DNA from: Microcebus murinus
Lineage: Eukaryota; Chordata; Mammalia; Primates; Cheirogaleidae
Reading direction: 5' to 3'
Assembly: GCF_040939455.1 (NCBI RefSeq)
Contig: NC_134136.1
Coordinates: 73,236,001-73,300,000 of the forward strand
Length of the DNA: 64,000 nucleotides
Notes under the pieces: generated by a model
The model's database searches: none
Seen by the model: the letters and a program-made list of their open reading frames with translations, nothing else
Told to the model about the DNA's origin: nothing
Position numbers and translations under genes: made by a program
Shown: in pieces, positions 33,369-45,059 of the stretch
How positions within the stretch are numbered: position 1 is the first letter of the stretch
How the letters are laid out: each line of letters begins with the position of its first letter

Positions 33369-34406
33369 GCAAAATATGTATTGGGTAAAAGATAAATTCA
33401 AAAAAAAATTATCTCATGCAGCAAAAATTAACCCGTCCCCACGATGCATTCCATTGGTTCTTGGAAAGTGAAAACAATCGTAATAATTATGAATGTTTCC
33501 TTATAAAAAGATTATTATAATCACTCAACATAATAAAAAATGATAGGATGGAAAAGAAAGAAGAAAAAGTGGAGAATCATTCAAGAAATCCACAGATTAA
33601 AAAAATGTGTAAGGCACATGGTTTGCCTCCCCCTCTTCTTGATAGGACTGTCAAAAGTCACAGTAATTACTAAAATGCACTAATGGTTTAAGAACTCATA
33701 TGGAAAAGAACAGAACTGATAGCCTATGAAGTATATATCTATTACTTTAAAATTTTGCTCACTCATTTGCTATCACAAAACCAAATATATTCCACATGGA
33801 TTAGAAATCTGAATTTTATACATAACATGAAGCAATACATAATTTCATCTAGATGAGTATCTATGACTTCATGTGCATAGACTAAACCAGATTAGGAAAT
33901 GTATATAGGATGATAATACATTTAGAAAAATCAAACACACATGGATACCACAAATCACATTTTAGTTTCTTTTATATTAAATAACAGGGTAGTACATTCT
34001 CATTCAAAGATGTAAAATGTTTTAGAATATTAATGTACTAAGAAGTTCACATTCGGTTAGCAAAGGATATGAAATGTATCAGGTTTCCCTACAGGTTGTC
34101 TAGGTTCAGTAGAGACAGTAAGATAACAACACACCTATCATTTAAAAAATGAAAACAAAAAAAAATCATTCTTTCAAGCTATGAAAATGAATTTATATCA
34201 TTCATTTTTCTTGGATTGTGAACAATTAATTCTACATCTAATGATGGTTGCAATCATTAAAACAATGATTAAAGTTTTTGATGCTAATATAAAGAACAGT
34301 AAAAAAATTAACATACAATATTAACATCAACTTGATGCTTATTAATCTTTTAGGTAGAGTGCTTACAGTGAATTCATTGACTATTTAATACTAAAAAATA
34401 ATATAT
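33369..34406. other. AT-rich sequence without recognised features
   Basis: No ORF of note and no repeat consensus were recognised across this kilobase. Confidence 0.5.
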
Positions 34407-34836
34407 AGTTGACTCATGAACAAATCAGGAGTCAGTGCTGAACCCCCACACAGTAAAAAATCTATTATGTAACTTCTTATTCTCCCTAAAGTACTAGTAC
34501 CCTATTACTGTTGATCAGATGCCTTACCAATAACATAAACAGTCAATTAACACATGTTTTGTATGTTATATGTCTTATATACTGTATTCTTACAATAAGG
34601 TAAGCTACAGAAAATAAACTGTTATTGAGAAAATCATAAAAATAAAAAAATATATTTAATACTCATTAAGAGAAAACAGGTCATCATGAAGATCATCATC
34701 ATCATCTTCACATTGAGTAGGCTGAGGAGAACAAGGAAGAGGAGGGGTGGGTCTTGCTGCCTCAGGGGTGTCAGAGGCAGAATAAAATGTGTATATAAGT
34801 GGACTCATGCAGTTCATACCTATGTTGCTCAACTAT
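34407..34836 (-). mobile_element. Tigger1/MER2-like DNA transposon, internally deleted
   Basis: The left end TAGTTGACTCATGAACAA and the right end TTGCTCAACTA are degenerate inverted termini of the pogo-like Tigger1/MER2 group, and TA flanks both. Read on the - strand, the interior holds AGTATATAAGACATATAACA, ACATGTGTTAATTGACTGTT and, near 34700, text for the acidic transposase tail (CCTACTCAATGTGAAG followed by GAT repeats). Most of the transposase is deleted. This is an old copy. Confidence 0.75.
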
Positions 34837-36393
34837 AGATTTATATAATCCTGTTATTTAATTCACATCATAGGATTTTTATGAGCTTTGAAGAATCATA
34901 CAAAATGATTTTGTGATCATTTATGTGACCAAGACACATAAATGTCTATATAATCATGCCATTCATTTCAACTAAAAGCATATATATTTATGTTAATGAC
35001 AGTTATTTTCTATTCAGACTTAATATACAAAGCCACAGAATGTAGAGTAGGCAAAGTCTTTCTTGGTAGTGATGGATAACCCTCATTACCTGTCTTTAAT
35101 GCCTAAATCCTTAAGCTTGCCTGGTGTCTAGGCGGAACATGGCAAATATTACTGTAAAATAAGATCCAGATAGTTACAGGTGAATACAAAGAGATAATGG
35201 AGGAAAATATTTATGAAAATACTAAATTAATCATTAATGATAGTCTCATTTTCAATGAGCATTCAACATTTTCACTAAAAATCAAGACATGTTTTATTAA
35301 AAGTTCACTTAAGAGTGAAGCAAGTTGTTTAGCATTAAACATCCAAAAATTTCCCACTTTTTATAAGGTAAAAATTGAACTTCATCTTAGCAGTAATTGT
35401 GAAGTTATTCATTGTAGTACTTCTTATGGTTATATTAATAGAGTAGTTATAATAGTAATAAGCATCATTTGGTGAATAATTACACCAAATGTGGATAAGA
35501 CACTTGAAACATTCCTGTGGGAAGATATTCATAACAATCCAGAAGTTAATAAACTTTTATAACTCTACATACCTGATTTTTCATGAATAAAAAAGTTAGC
35601 ATGTCAAAATACTTTTGGAACCTGCAAAGCAACAGAGAAGCAAAAACAACTTTACCATCACCAGATTAGATCTGTATTATCCCAAAACCCATTTAATTAG
35701 GACATGGTGATTTCCTATTTGTAAACTTCTTACCTGACTACCAATAAGGAACTTTTTTCAGAAATTCCTCTCGCTAGATAAAAACAACTCAGAATATTAT
35801 AGCTGTACAAAAATGTTTCCAGTTGGCAGTGACTCAGAAAGACACAGTAATGACACAGCATGTACAGAAAGCAAAATTCTTAAAATCTCCAAATGTTACC
35901 ACCAAGTTCTCCAAATAAAAGTAAACCTACAGTATAAAAGAAAGCCTGAAAAATATTTAGGAGGACATGATTCATTCGTGAAATGCTGTTATATTAATAA
36001 GAAAGTACCAATGTTTCAATTTTTAGCCAGTGATGTCTACTTTGCCATTTTTTTCCCAAATTAAGTAATTTTGAATTTACTTGTTTATATCTCCACAATT
36101 TAGGTAAATCATTTGTTAATAAAAGCAAAACTTTCAAAATAAAAAACAAACAAACAATTAAGGCACTACTCACCTATTTTACACATTATAAAGCTAACAG
36201 GCCAATGGGTTTGGAAGGTTTATTTAACTCTAACTAATAAAATATTTAAATGTAATTATGAAACTGAAATGAGCTTTAAAAATGATGTGAGCTGAAAGAG
36301 GAGTTGGCAAAATTAGACATGTTACCTGCCCACTACCAATAATCAGTCAGCAAAGACGACGGTGATAGGAATTTAATTAACATGAAAAGAAAG
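34837..36393. other. AT-rich sequence with small orphan ORFs
   Basis: Frames at 35197-35475 (92 codons, +) and 35813-36064 (83 codons, +) start with ATG but show no domain, signal or compositional bias beyond AT-richness. I recognise no repeat and regard both as chance frames. Confidence 0.45.
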
Positions 36394-37410
36394 TGTTAGG
36401 AATAAATTTCTAACACCTCTTCTACATATCTATAAAGAACACATCATGACTTTCCTGAAGAAAACAAAAACTGCATGGCCTGTACCCACATCAGGAGATG
36501 AGCAAGTTCTAATTTGTAAAAGTTTTCATTTTGCCCAATATTGGGTATTCATGACGTCCCCAATAAAGATAGGGTCCCTTGGCAGACTGTGTTTCAAGAG
36601 ATGGGAAAAACAAAGACACAGACACAAAAATAATAGTTAAGAAAGCGGGGAGGTCAGGGGACCACCAGCACTCCTGTGCCAAGGTGGCAGTGACTGAACC
36701 CCAGCACTTGCTTTTTATTCTCTTTGCCATGTTACAAAATACAATGATCTCATGTGAAAAAATCACAGGATACTGATCAAAGGTTTCAGGGCTCCCCCCA
36801 AAATCACAAGGTGTCCTAGCTAATTTCCTTCTCCTTTCTAGAAGTGAAAAACACATAATTCTTCAGTAGGTACAACCCTTTTGATCAAGGTAAACTGATT
36901 TATCCCAAGCTCAAGCTATGTACATGGATATCAAACTTTAATGTCAGTAGCTGCGACCCATTTGATCAAGGAACAAGGAAGCTACATGCTTCTCACTGGG
37001 AGACTGGTTTTACATTAACTGAGGCATTGTTGAGAGAAAACGAGAGAAGGAAAATGGCCCAGGGTGCAAACACTATGGAAGCCTTGAGACCCTTCTCCCA
37101 GGCTGACACATTGCAATCTACCTCTACAGCCATGAGAAGTTTTCATGTCAGGCCTCCCACGGCTTTTCATGCATGAGACCCCTTAGGCTCTGAGTGAGGT
37201 TGGAGCATGCTTTGCTGTAGTCCCAGATCACTGATATATGTCCCCCAATTAGGCAGTTAACATCTGCGCTTATTTGAGGCTTCTGCTCAGGCAATTCCTT
37301 CACCTCCTATCCTCTCACAGCCTCAGGCATATCATCCCTAGGTCCCAGCGGTCTTAATCTCATCAGCCCAAATTCTCTCATTACTAAAATAAAGTCAGAA
37401 AAGTGTTACA
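36394..37410 (-). mobile_element. Probable solo endogenous-retrovirus LTR, ~1 kb
   Basis: Read on the - strand the segment begins TGTAACACTTTTCTGAC and ends ATTCCTAACA, i.e. TG...CA termini. It contains a polyadenylation signal (AATAAAAAGCAAG) in its second half. Base composition shifts to GC-richer, unlike the AT-rich flanks. Its wording is that of a mid-age ERV LTR, but I cannot name the family. A 5-base target duplication is not obvious. Frames within it (36446-36640 +, 36509-36856 -) are shadows. Confidence 0.5.
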
Positions 37411-37524
37411 TTCAGGGAAATTTGATAAAGTGATACTATCTGCTAATGCTCTAATATAAATGAATTAGATTATTAAGTAAAATCCTCAATCAGGAAGCAT
37501 ACAAAGGATCATGCAAAGTTATAA

Positions 37525-37582
37525 AATTAACACATGTAGTGCTATGGTTGGAGAATTAACACATGAAGTGTTATGGTCTGAA
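37525..37582. repeat. 29-bp tandem duplication spanning an LTR edge
   Basis: AATTAACACATGTAGTGCTA... at 37525-37553 is repeated as AATTAACACATGAAGTGTTA... at 37554-37582. The second copy overlaps the first bases of the MST LTR (TGTTATGGTCTG), so the LTR start was duplicated along with its flank. Confidence 0.85.
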
Positions 37583-37905
37583 TGTTTGTGTCTTCTCATA
37601 ATTCATGTAATGGAACCTAATAACCAATGTGGTGATATTAAGAGGTGGGGCTGTTAGGAAGTTATTAGGTCATGAGGGTGAAGCCACCATGAACAGTATT
37701 TATTAGTGCCCTTATAAAAGAAGCCCCAGAGAACTGCCTTGCCCCTTCTGCCACGTGAGGTTATAGTAAGATGATGGGCCCTCGCCAGTGAATATGCTGG
37801 TCTCTTGATCTTGGACTTCCTAGCCCAAGAACTGAGAGAAATAAATATCCGTTGTTAATAAAAGTCTATGGTATTTTGTTATATTAACAGAAATGGACTA
37901 AGACA
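37569..37905 (+). mobile_element. MST-type MaLR solo LTR
   Basis: It begins TGTTATGGTCTGAATGTTTG and ends GGTATTTTGTTATATTAACA followed by ACTAAGACA, the MST boundaries. A five-base near-duplication (TGAAG left, TGGAG right) supports a solo LTR insertion. It contains the promoter-type TTATAAAAGAAG and AATAAA. It is more complete than the broken copy at 2011-2166. Confidence 0.82.
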
Positions 37906-38219
37906 TGGAGTTATTGCCCAAATAACTCAAGAGACATCACTAGAAAATAATTCTCTACTGCTATGGTATACAGGAAAACATGTAAATGATTTTAAAAATT
38001 GCATCCTTAGTTTATGTCACTAACCATAAAGTAGACTCCACTAAATATTTAAGTTTTAAAATAAACTAGAAAAAGCATTTGCTGTAGAAGGATAGCAATC
38101 TTTTCAAATTCACAGATTGGCCATATTACACAGAGCTCAGTGAATGTTCCTATTTGTTGAAAAATGCAGGTATTTACACATACTCACAGAAACACATCAA
38201 CTTCTACGGTGACAGTATA

Positions 38220-38702
38220 TGTATTAGTCAGGGTTCTCCAGTGAAATAGAGCCAATCATGGGTATGTGTGCAGAGGGAGGGGGAGAGCAAGAGGGAGAGG
38301 GAGGGAGGGAGGGAGGAGGAAAGAAAAGAGAGAGAGTGAGGGAAAGGAGGAGGGAATTTACTCTAAGGAATTTGCTCACACGATTGTAGGGGATGGTAAA
38401 TACAAATTCTACAGGGAAGGCCAGCAGGCTACAGATAGGGAAGACTTGATGTTGTAACTAAAGTTAAAGGCAGCCTGGAGGCAGAACTACTTCTTTCTTG
38501 GGGGATCTCAAGTCTTTTTCTCTAAAGGCTGTTAACTGATTAAATGAGGCCCACTCACATTACTGAGGGTAATCTGCTTTACTCAGTCTACTGATTTAAA
38601 TGTTAATCTTACCTAAAATATATCTTCACAAGAAGAAGCCCAGTGTTTGATCAAAACTGGATGCCACAACCTATCCAAGTTGACACATACAAAACCATCA
38701 CA
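38220..38702 (+). mobile_element. LTR-like repeat starting TGTATTAGTCAGGGTTCTCC
   Basis: The segment runs from TGTATTAGTCAGGGTTCTCC to AAACCATCACA, with TG...CA ends and imperfect 5-base flanks (GTATA, GCATA). This wording recurs widely in mammalian genomes: AGGAATTTGCTCACACGATT, GGAGGCAGAACTAC and TTGACACATACAAAA are landmarks. I think it is an LTR but cannot name the family. A polypurine run (38270-38355) expands its usual GA-rich stretch. Confidence 0.6.
38270..38355. repeat. Polypurine (GA/GGGA)n simple repeat
   Basis: About 85 bases are almost pure purine on the + strand, including four GGGA repeats and AGAGAGAGAG. Such a tract can form triplex structures. The 63-codon frame across it (38266-38457) is low-complexity and not a gene. 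Confidence 0.9.
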
Positions 38703-38744
38703 GCATATGTTTAGTTAAAAGGGGAAACTAAGTTAGGGTATACT

Positions 38745-38938
38745 TTAAAATAATGAAAAAAGTAGAATTGGAATATTTCTAACACAAAGAAATGATAAAT
38801 GCCTGAGGTAATGGATAACCCAATTGCCTTGATTTGATAAATTCACATTGTATGCCTGTATCAAAACATCATATGTACCCCATAAAGACATATAACTATT
38901 ATGTACCCATAATAATTAATAAAATAAAAAATAAAAGG
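38745..38938 (+). mobile_element. L1: Old L1 3' end
   Basis: AACACAAAGAAATGATAAAT, ATTGCCTTGATTTGATAAAT and CATATGTACCCCATAAAGAC followed by a tail match the common older-primate L1 3' UTR rather than the lemur-type 3' ends elsewhere here. It is 5'-truncated to about 190 bases. Confidence 0.85.
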
Positions 38939-38950
38939 AGAAATTGAATA

Positions 38951-40470
38951 TTTTTCATCATATTATGGGGGTACAAATATTGTTAAGGTTACATATATTG
39001 CCCTTGCCTTCCTTCCCCCCTAAAGTCAGAGCTTCAAGCATGTCCATCCCTTAGGTGGTGAGCATCATACTCATTATGTATGTATATACTCATCCCCTCC
39101 ACCCCCCTCCCATCTGCCCGACACTCGATAAATGTTTTGGTTTTGTTTTTTTTTTTTTACACTTTGGTTACATTTTATAACTTTGCCTCTCCCTAGGAAG
39201 GGTTAGAAGTATGCCCCACAATACTCACCACATCCTTAAGATGTGGGTCTACCCCCCCAACCCCTGAATCTCTGGTGAACACTACCACCATTTGAGCACC
39301 ATAGTTTTAATCAGTCAGTACCAATTTGATGGCGAGTACATGTGGAGCCCATTTTTCTGATCTTGTGTTGCCTCACTTTGGATAATGGGCTTAAGCTTAA
39401 GCCAGGATAGTATAAGTGGTGCTAGCTTGGTGTCATTTCTTAGAATTAAGTAATATTCCATTGTGAACACATACCAAATTTTAATTATCCACTCATGAAT
39501 TGATGGGCACTTGGGTTGTTTCCATGTCCTTACAATAGTGAATTGTGCTGCCATAAACACTGGGGTGCAGATGTCTTTATAATAGAATGTCTTATACTCT
39601 TTTGGGTAGATGCCTAATAGTGTTATTGCTGGATTGACTGGTATTTCTATTTTTAGCTGTTTGAGGTATCTCCAAATTCTTTTCCACAAAGGTTGCACTA
39701 ATTTGCAGTCCCACCAGCAGTGTAAGAGTGTTTATGTCTCTCTACATCCTCACCAGCATTTGTTGTTTTAGGATTTCTCTTGATACAGGCCATTCTCACT
39801 GGGGATAGGTGGTATCTCATTGTGGTTTTGATTTGCATTTCTGTGATGATTAGAGATGTTAGGCATTTTTTTATGTTTGCAGGCCATTATTCTATCTTCT
39901 TTAGAAATGTTTCTGTTCCTTTCCGTTGCCCATTTCTTGATGGGGTTGTTGGATTTTTTCTTGTTAATTCTTTTAAATTCTAGATAGATTCTTGTTATTA
40001 GACTTTTATCGGAAGTGTAGAGAGCAAATATTTTCTCCCATTCTGTGGGTTGTGTATTTGCTCTAATGATAGGTTCCTTGGCTGTGGAGAAGCTTTTTAA
40101 TTTGATCAGATCCCATTTGTTTATTTTTGTTGCTGCAGTGATTGCTTTGGGGGTCTTCTTTAAGAATTCTGTGCCTAGGCCAATGTCTGAAAGGGTTTTC
40201 ACAACATCTTCTAGGATTCTTAAGGTTTCATGCCTTAGGTTTAGGTCTGTCATCCATCTCTAGTGGATTTTGTGAGAGGTGAGAGGTAGGGATCCTGATT
40301 CATTCTTATGCATGTAGGTATCCAGTTTTCCCAGCACCATTTATTGAAGAGAGATTATTTTTTTCATTGTATATTTTTATCTGCTTTATCAAAGATTAGG
40401 TTACCGTATGCAGATGGTTTCATCTCTGGAATCTCAGTCCCATTCCAAATATCGATGCTTCTGTATATTA
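38951..40470 (-). mobile_element. L1: L1, 5'-truncated, antisense, ~1.5 kb
   Basis: Read on the - strand it starts in late ORF2 near an RSIDIWNGTEIPEM-like text (about 40470) and continues through [15 protein letters not shown] (40253 leftward). It includes the end segment [20 protein letters not shown] (39698 leftward), the ORF2 stop after SPSNWY at 39315, and the 3' UTR. Stops and frameshifts separate the two open pieces. In wording it is close to element H ([20 protein letters not shown] there), an older sublineage than C/E/F/G. Confidence 0.92.
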
Positions 40471-40631
40471 AAGTGTCATGAAGTGAATGCTGTTAACATA
40501 TATATTGAAAAAATATATGGAATATAGAAATCTATCTGTACATATCCTTAGATTCACTGGTTATGGAGGTAAAACAAAATTTACAATTACAAATTTTAAA
40601 AAGTTCATTACCAGTACTGAGAGCATCCACC

Positions 40632-41125
40632 TAAAAGAACAAAAGTCACTCTATAAAAAAGACACCTGCACTCAAATGTTTATAGCAGCACAATTCACAA
40701 TTGCAAAGATGTGGAAACAACCCAAGTGCCCATCAATACATAAGTGGATTAATAAAATGTGGTATATGTGTACCATGGAGTACTATTCAGCTATAAGAAA
40801 CAACAGTGATATAGCACCTCTTTTATTTTTCTGGATAGAGCTGGAACCCATTCTACTGAGTGAAGTATCCCAAGAATGGAAAAAGAAGCACCACATGTAC
40901 TCACCAGCAAATTGGTATTAACTGATCAATACCTAAGTACATATATAGGAATAACATTTATCAGGCATCAGGCAAATGGGAGGGGGGAGGAGGGGATGGG
41001 TATATACATGCATAATGAGTCCAATGCGCACAGTCTGGAGGACTGACTCTGGGGCGCAAGGGGGGAAAGGAAACACACATAACCTAAACATTTGTATCCC
41101 CATAGTATGCTGAAAAAAATTTAAA
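40632..41125 (+). mobile_element. L1: L1 3' fragment (ORF2 end plus 3' UTR)
   Basis: It starts near AAAAGAACAAAAGTCACTC. ORF2 C-terminal text then reads open (KKDTCTQMFIAAQFTIAKMW) to the stop after SPANWY at 40921, and a 3' UTR of the CCTAAACATTTGTATCCC type follows. The 144-codon frame 40487-40921 begins in the flank by chance. No clear target-site duplication was found. Confidence 0.9.
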
Positions 41126-42869
41126 AATTAATATCCAGCCTTCACTCTCTTTGAGCTCATGATGAAGGCTCTTAATCACACTCTCACCAATGCTTCCTAC
41201 CTATATGAAAATGATTATAAATTTTAATATTTGTATAGCCACAATTATTAAACATTAATAATGACAATTTTGAAAACTAACTTATTGCAAAATTACCTGC
41301 CAATTTGGGTATTTAGATCAAATTCCGGGATTAAATTCATCTTCTACATACCTAATTGTATAAAATTGCTATTAATTATATATGATTGAATTGATGTTAA
41401 AATGGGTAAACAAATATATGCTAAGTATTTTTGGAAACTAAACAGTGACAAACACATTAGTGACTATTTTATCACACCATTTATTTCCACCACTATAAAA
41501 GCAAATTTCTCACAAATAGTCAAAGAAGCACTGAACTTAAGTAAAAACTAATTTCATTCATGCTATAATTTTCCATGTGTCTGGCTTATAGGTGGTTAAT
41601 CATATTAACCGGAAGCAATGTTGTTCCAAGTAATGCAAAGAGAATGTTGCTTTTCTTACAACCTTGAATTTACAACATTACATGAAGGCCTAACAGTGAA
41701 ACTCAAAAAGAGTGACCTTAAAAAAGGAGATAATAATGAGTTTTGGCGGCACCAGGAACCTTACTGTATGATCAACGTAAAAAGCAATGATTGAAATAGT
41801 ATCATCATGTATGATGAAGAGATGATGACTTCAAACAACAAAATGATTCGATAAAGTCCTGAGGTGCAATTTGAAATTGTAACTGGACAAAATGAATATA
41901 TATATAAATATATATAAACAGAGAGGGGGAAGTGTCATTTTCAGCCATTAACCACTACCTCCACAATGTGTTTCCTTAGACTTCAAGAGTTGAATTGAAT
42001 GAAAAACAAACAAACATGTCTATCTAGGCATGGATATAGATGACTGTTACACAGAACAAATTGAAAATTATAAAGAAAATATATATGTACATATATGTCA
42101 GTAACTATATGAAAAAAATGAATGACCACACTCTGTAAATTACAATTGAATATAGATCTCTATATATTTCTTACCACAAGACAAATATAGCTATGTGTAA
42201 AACATCAGGTATGTAAAATTGGTTAAAAGTGTGTTCTAGAGGAGAATGATTCCTGTGGGATGTTATTATTAAAAGTACTTCCTCACTTTATTCAATTTGT
42301 TGAGAATTTAAAAACACCTATAAACACCAACAGAGCAATATATTTCTTAATAAACTTATATCCTTTGTGCTACTACCAAATCCTGTTGCCATGATAATTA
42401 TCAGGAATACCATCCTATTAAAAGGTAATCAATTTAAAGTGTTCTTTGAGTCAACAAATATATTACCAGTAGTATTAATACTAGTAGGAGTGATAATAGC
42501 AGAATCTTCAATGGTGGTGACAGGTAGTAGCAGCAGTAATAATCATTAAAACATTCTTGCTGAATAACTGCTAAATTGGGAGATAATTACATTGGTATTT
42601 CATGTAGATTGTCACATTTGACCATCACAAAAAACATGTGTAAGTATTTTAATAACTGTGTATCTCAAATGTGTTATGATATTAAATGAGGTAACAAGTA
42701 AAAATGAATTTGGAAACTGAAAATTCAGAAAAATGTAAATGTAATCATACTGGTACAACATACCTACCAAATATATTTAAATACGACAGGATGCATTCCT
42801 ATTTATAATCTACTTAACTCACTGCTAAGAAGTAATGCTTTCAGAAATGTTTAACTTTAGAAAAATTAT
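41126..42869. other. AT-rich sequence with a possible MIR remnant (42510-42700)
   Basis: No gene is seen. The stretch near 42510-42700 has MIR-like order (CAGTAATAATCATTAAAACA, GTCACATTTGACCATCACAA, AATAACTGTGTATCTCAAAT), highly diverged. A small TATATATA run lies near 41890. The rest has no recognised features. Confidence 0.4.
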
Positions 42870-43340
42870 TCTTTTCTCATCTTCAAATTTCTCTAGAAAT
42901 TAGTGCTTCAGGAAAAGCTCAAAGCAAACTGTAATGAAGACACAAAGCCTTTTCAAATCATTATTTCAGAATTCAATTCTCTGAAAAATAAACTTATAGG
43001 TGTAATCATACAACTATAAGAATTATTGTCAAGAAGGTGGATGGACAAAAAAAAAGGAAATAAGAAAAATTAGGTAGTCCACAAATAACAGGTCAGAAAG
43101 TACAATAATTATAAATAAAAACATTCAAATAAACCTCTCCAAATACATTGCCTAGACATAAACTTACAACATGCCTTCCAGATAGCTTCGAAAGAACAAA
43201 TTTTTCCTGCAAAATCTAAAACATGAATAGTTCACCTTATTCTGTTCTTAGAAGTGGAGCAAGGTCCTTAATAAGGAAGTCTTTCCTATCAGCTGGGATT
43301 AACCCCAATTGTCCACTGGCCATAGTTAGAGCTTAAATGT
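42870..43340 (+). repeat. Leader segment of the ~525-bp repeat block, first copy
   Basis: Short blocks here recur in order before the second block of repeats: AAATTTCTCTAGAAATTAGTGCTTC (compare AAATTTCTCTAAAAGGTAGTGCTTC near 46083), GACACAAAG.CCTT, and TTCCTATCAGCTGGGATTAA (compare TTCCTATCAGTTGAGATTAA near 46650). The middle does not align well by eye, so this is an old, gapped duplication of about 470-620 bases. Confidence 0.5.
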
Positions 43341-43866
43341 CTTGAGGATACCTGAGGTCCAGGTGGTTGTCAAGGCCCTCCTGGACTAAACAAAGGCAAT
43401 TTAAGGATGACTGTGGTTCCACCCCAATCACCAGTCCAAAGGCCACCACAAACGTTGCATTTGGTGAGCCTTACTCTACCCAGAAAGGAACTAGTTACAC
43501 ATAGTCTAAGTGACGGGTACCTTTCTGAGTAGGGCACAGCACACACCATGGCTGAATGGGAAGGTGGTGCCCCATGGGCCACCATCATCCTCAGCAGCTT
43601 TCATCACTCCCCTAAGCCTAACATGATGTCGTTACCTAATTTTTTTATTCATAAGCCCACCCCACTGCCCTCCAATTTAACCCCTCCCTCAGTGAGAATG
43701 ACCTCTCACCTGCTGTATGTTTACCTGGATGATTGCTAGGACCAGGAGAGAACTAGTTTGTTCCCATTTTCTCTTATTCTATTAGGAAATACCTTTTATC
43801 TCATCTATCATTATCTGCTATAACGGGTACATGTACATGTTATTAGGATTGGACCACTGAAATCAT
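43341..43866 (+). repeat. ~525-bp repeat, unit 1 (type a)
   Basis: The unit starts CTTGAGGATACCTGAGGTCC and carries the landmarks GTCAAGGCCCTCCTGG, GGTGAGCCTTACTCTACCCA, CTGAGTAGGGCACAGCACAC, CTTTCATCACTCC and TTTACCTGGATGATTGC. It ends TTAGGATTGGACCACTGAAA. The next unit begins at once. A 63-codon frame (43548-43739) is not conserved in other units, so the repeat looks non-coding. I do not recognise the family. Confidence 0.8.
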
Positions 43867-44385
43867 CTTGAGGATGCCTGAGGTCCAGGTGGCCACCTAG
43901 GATCTCCTGGGATCAAGGAAGACAGCTCATGGTACCTGCAGCTCCACCCCGTCACTAGTCTGAAGGCCACCACAAATGTACTTGATGAGCCTTACTCCAC
44001 CCAGAGAGGAAACAGTTACACCTAGTCTAAGTAACTGGTGCCTTTCTGTGTAGGGCACTGCACACAGCATGGCTCAATGTGGAGGTGCTTTCTCCATCCC
44101 ACACTATCACCCCCTGAAGATTTCATAACTCTCCTCAGTCCAGCATGATGTTTGAACATGACTTATTTATTCTTCAGTCCTAGAGAATGCCCATCCTACT
44201 GCCCTCCAACTTGCACCCCTCCCCCAGTGAGGATCCCCTCACCTACTATGTTTACTTGGATGATTATCTGAGCCTGAGAAAATTTCTTGTTGCTGTTTTT
44301 TATCATTTAGAAAATATTTTCCCCTTTAACCTGTAGATGTTCAAGTCGTTAGGAATAGACCATTGAAAATTGTTTGCTTAACCTC
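43867..44385 (+). repeat. ~525-bp repeat, unit 2 (type b)
   Basis: It starts CTTGAGGATGCCTGAGGTCC and has the type-b text CACCTAGGATCTCCTGGGAT, shared with units 4 and 5, instead of GTCAAGGCCCTC. The same landmarks follow: GATGAGCCTTACTCCACCCA, TGTGTAGGGCACTGCACAC and CCCCTCACCTACTATGTTTA. It ends TAGGAATAGACCATTGAAAA, after which repeat similarity stops. Confidence 0.8.
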
Positions 44386-45059
44386 AATGTTAAGAAACGC
44401 ACGCATGTACACACATACAAACACCCTTCAAGGCATCCACCACATCCTTCTGTACTCTACAAATGTCTACACTCCAGACACACACATACAAAAACAGCGA
44501 AAAGATCCCCAGGACTCCAGTAATAGAAGTGGACATGGGTCAAGGGATGTGAGTATGAATTAGGACAGAAATATCATCTCCTCCATCCATTAACCCAGAT
44601 TTGCCCAAACAAGTCAAGCATCCAAGGCTTGGTAGGACAGTGCCCATGTTTTGTGCCCCTTCCTAGAACCTTCCCTTGTGGGTCTGGTACTGGGACATAC
44701 TCCATAAGAAGGATTAGACTCCTTAGGTAGTTGGCTCAAATGTTCAGTCTAATGCTAGTGTGCGTAGGAATGAAAGGAGTTAGGGGCTGTGGTCAGGTGA
44801 CTGAAAGCAGGGGCATTGGGTGGCTTCTATCTAGAGTTCACATAACAGCTTGCTGACTGTGAGATGTGGCTTGCTAGCTGTGAGATGTCAAGACAGTTAT
44901 TAAACTTCTTTTTCTCCTCTTTTTCATGTTGTTATTATTAATCTATCTCAGGCCATCCCATTTGCTTGGGCAAGTCCCTTGTCCATCTGTGACTGAGGTA
45001 TGTCACCTGTGAAATAAAGATTGTGATACACTCAACATACTTGACCTCTTCCAGCTTTT
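44386..45059. other. Sequence between repeat blocks; possible unnamed LTR end
   Basis: The base composition is less AT-rich than the flanks. There is a 23-base-period duplication (GCTTGCTGACTGTGAGATGTG then GCTTGCTAGCTGTGAGATGTC, near 44850-44890). A terminal-like CTGTGAAATAAAGATTGTGA lies near 45009. These are compatible with an LTR 3' end, but I cannot assign a family. Confidence 0.35.

Noticed and set aside
38951..41125. The inverted L1 pair as one twin-primed insertion
   Set aside because: The minus-strand piece has its own 3' UTR end and tail, and the two pieces differ in 3' UTR type, so they are separate insertions.
43548..43739. A protein conserved across the ~525-bp units
   Set aside because: Only units 1 and 3 share the first residues (MAE.EG.AP.ATII). 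The start codon or frame is lost in units 4 and 5, and the frame diverges at once in unit 2.
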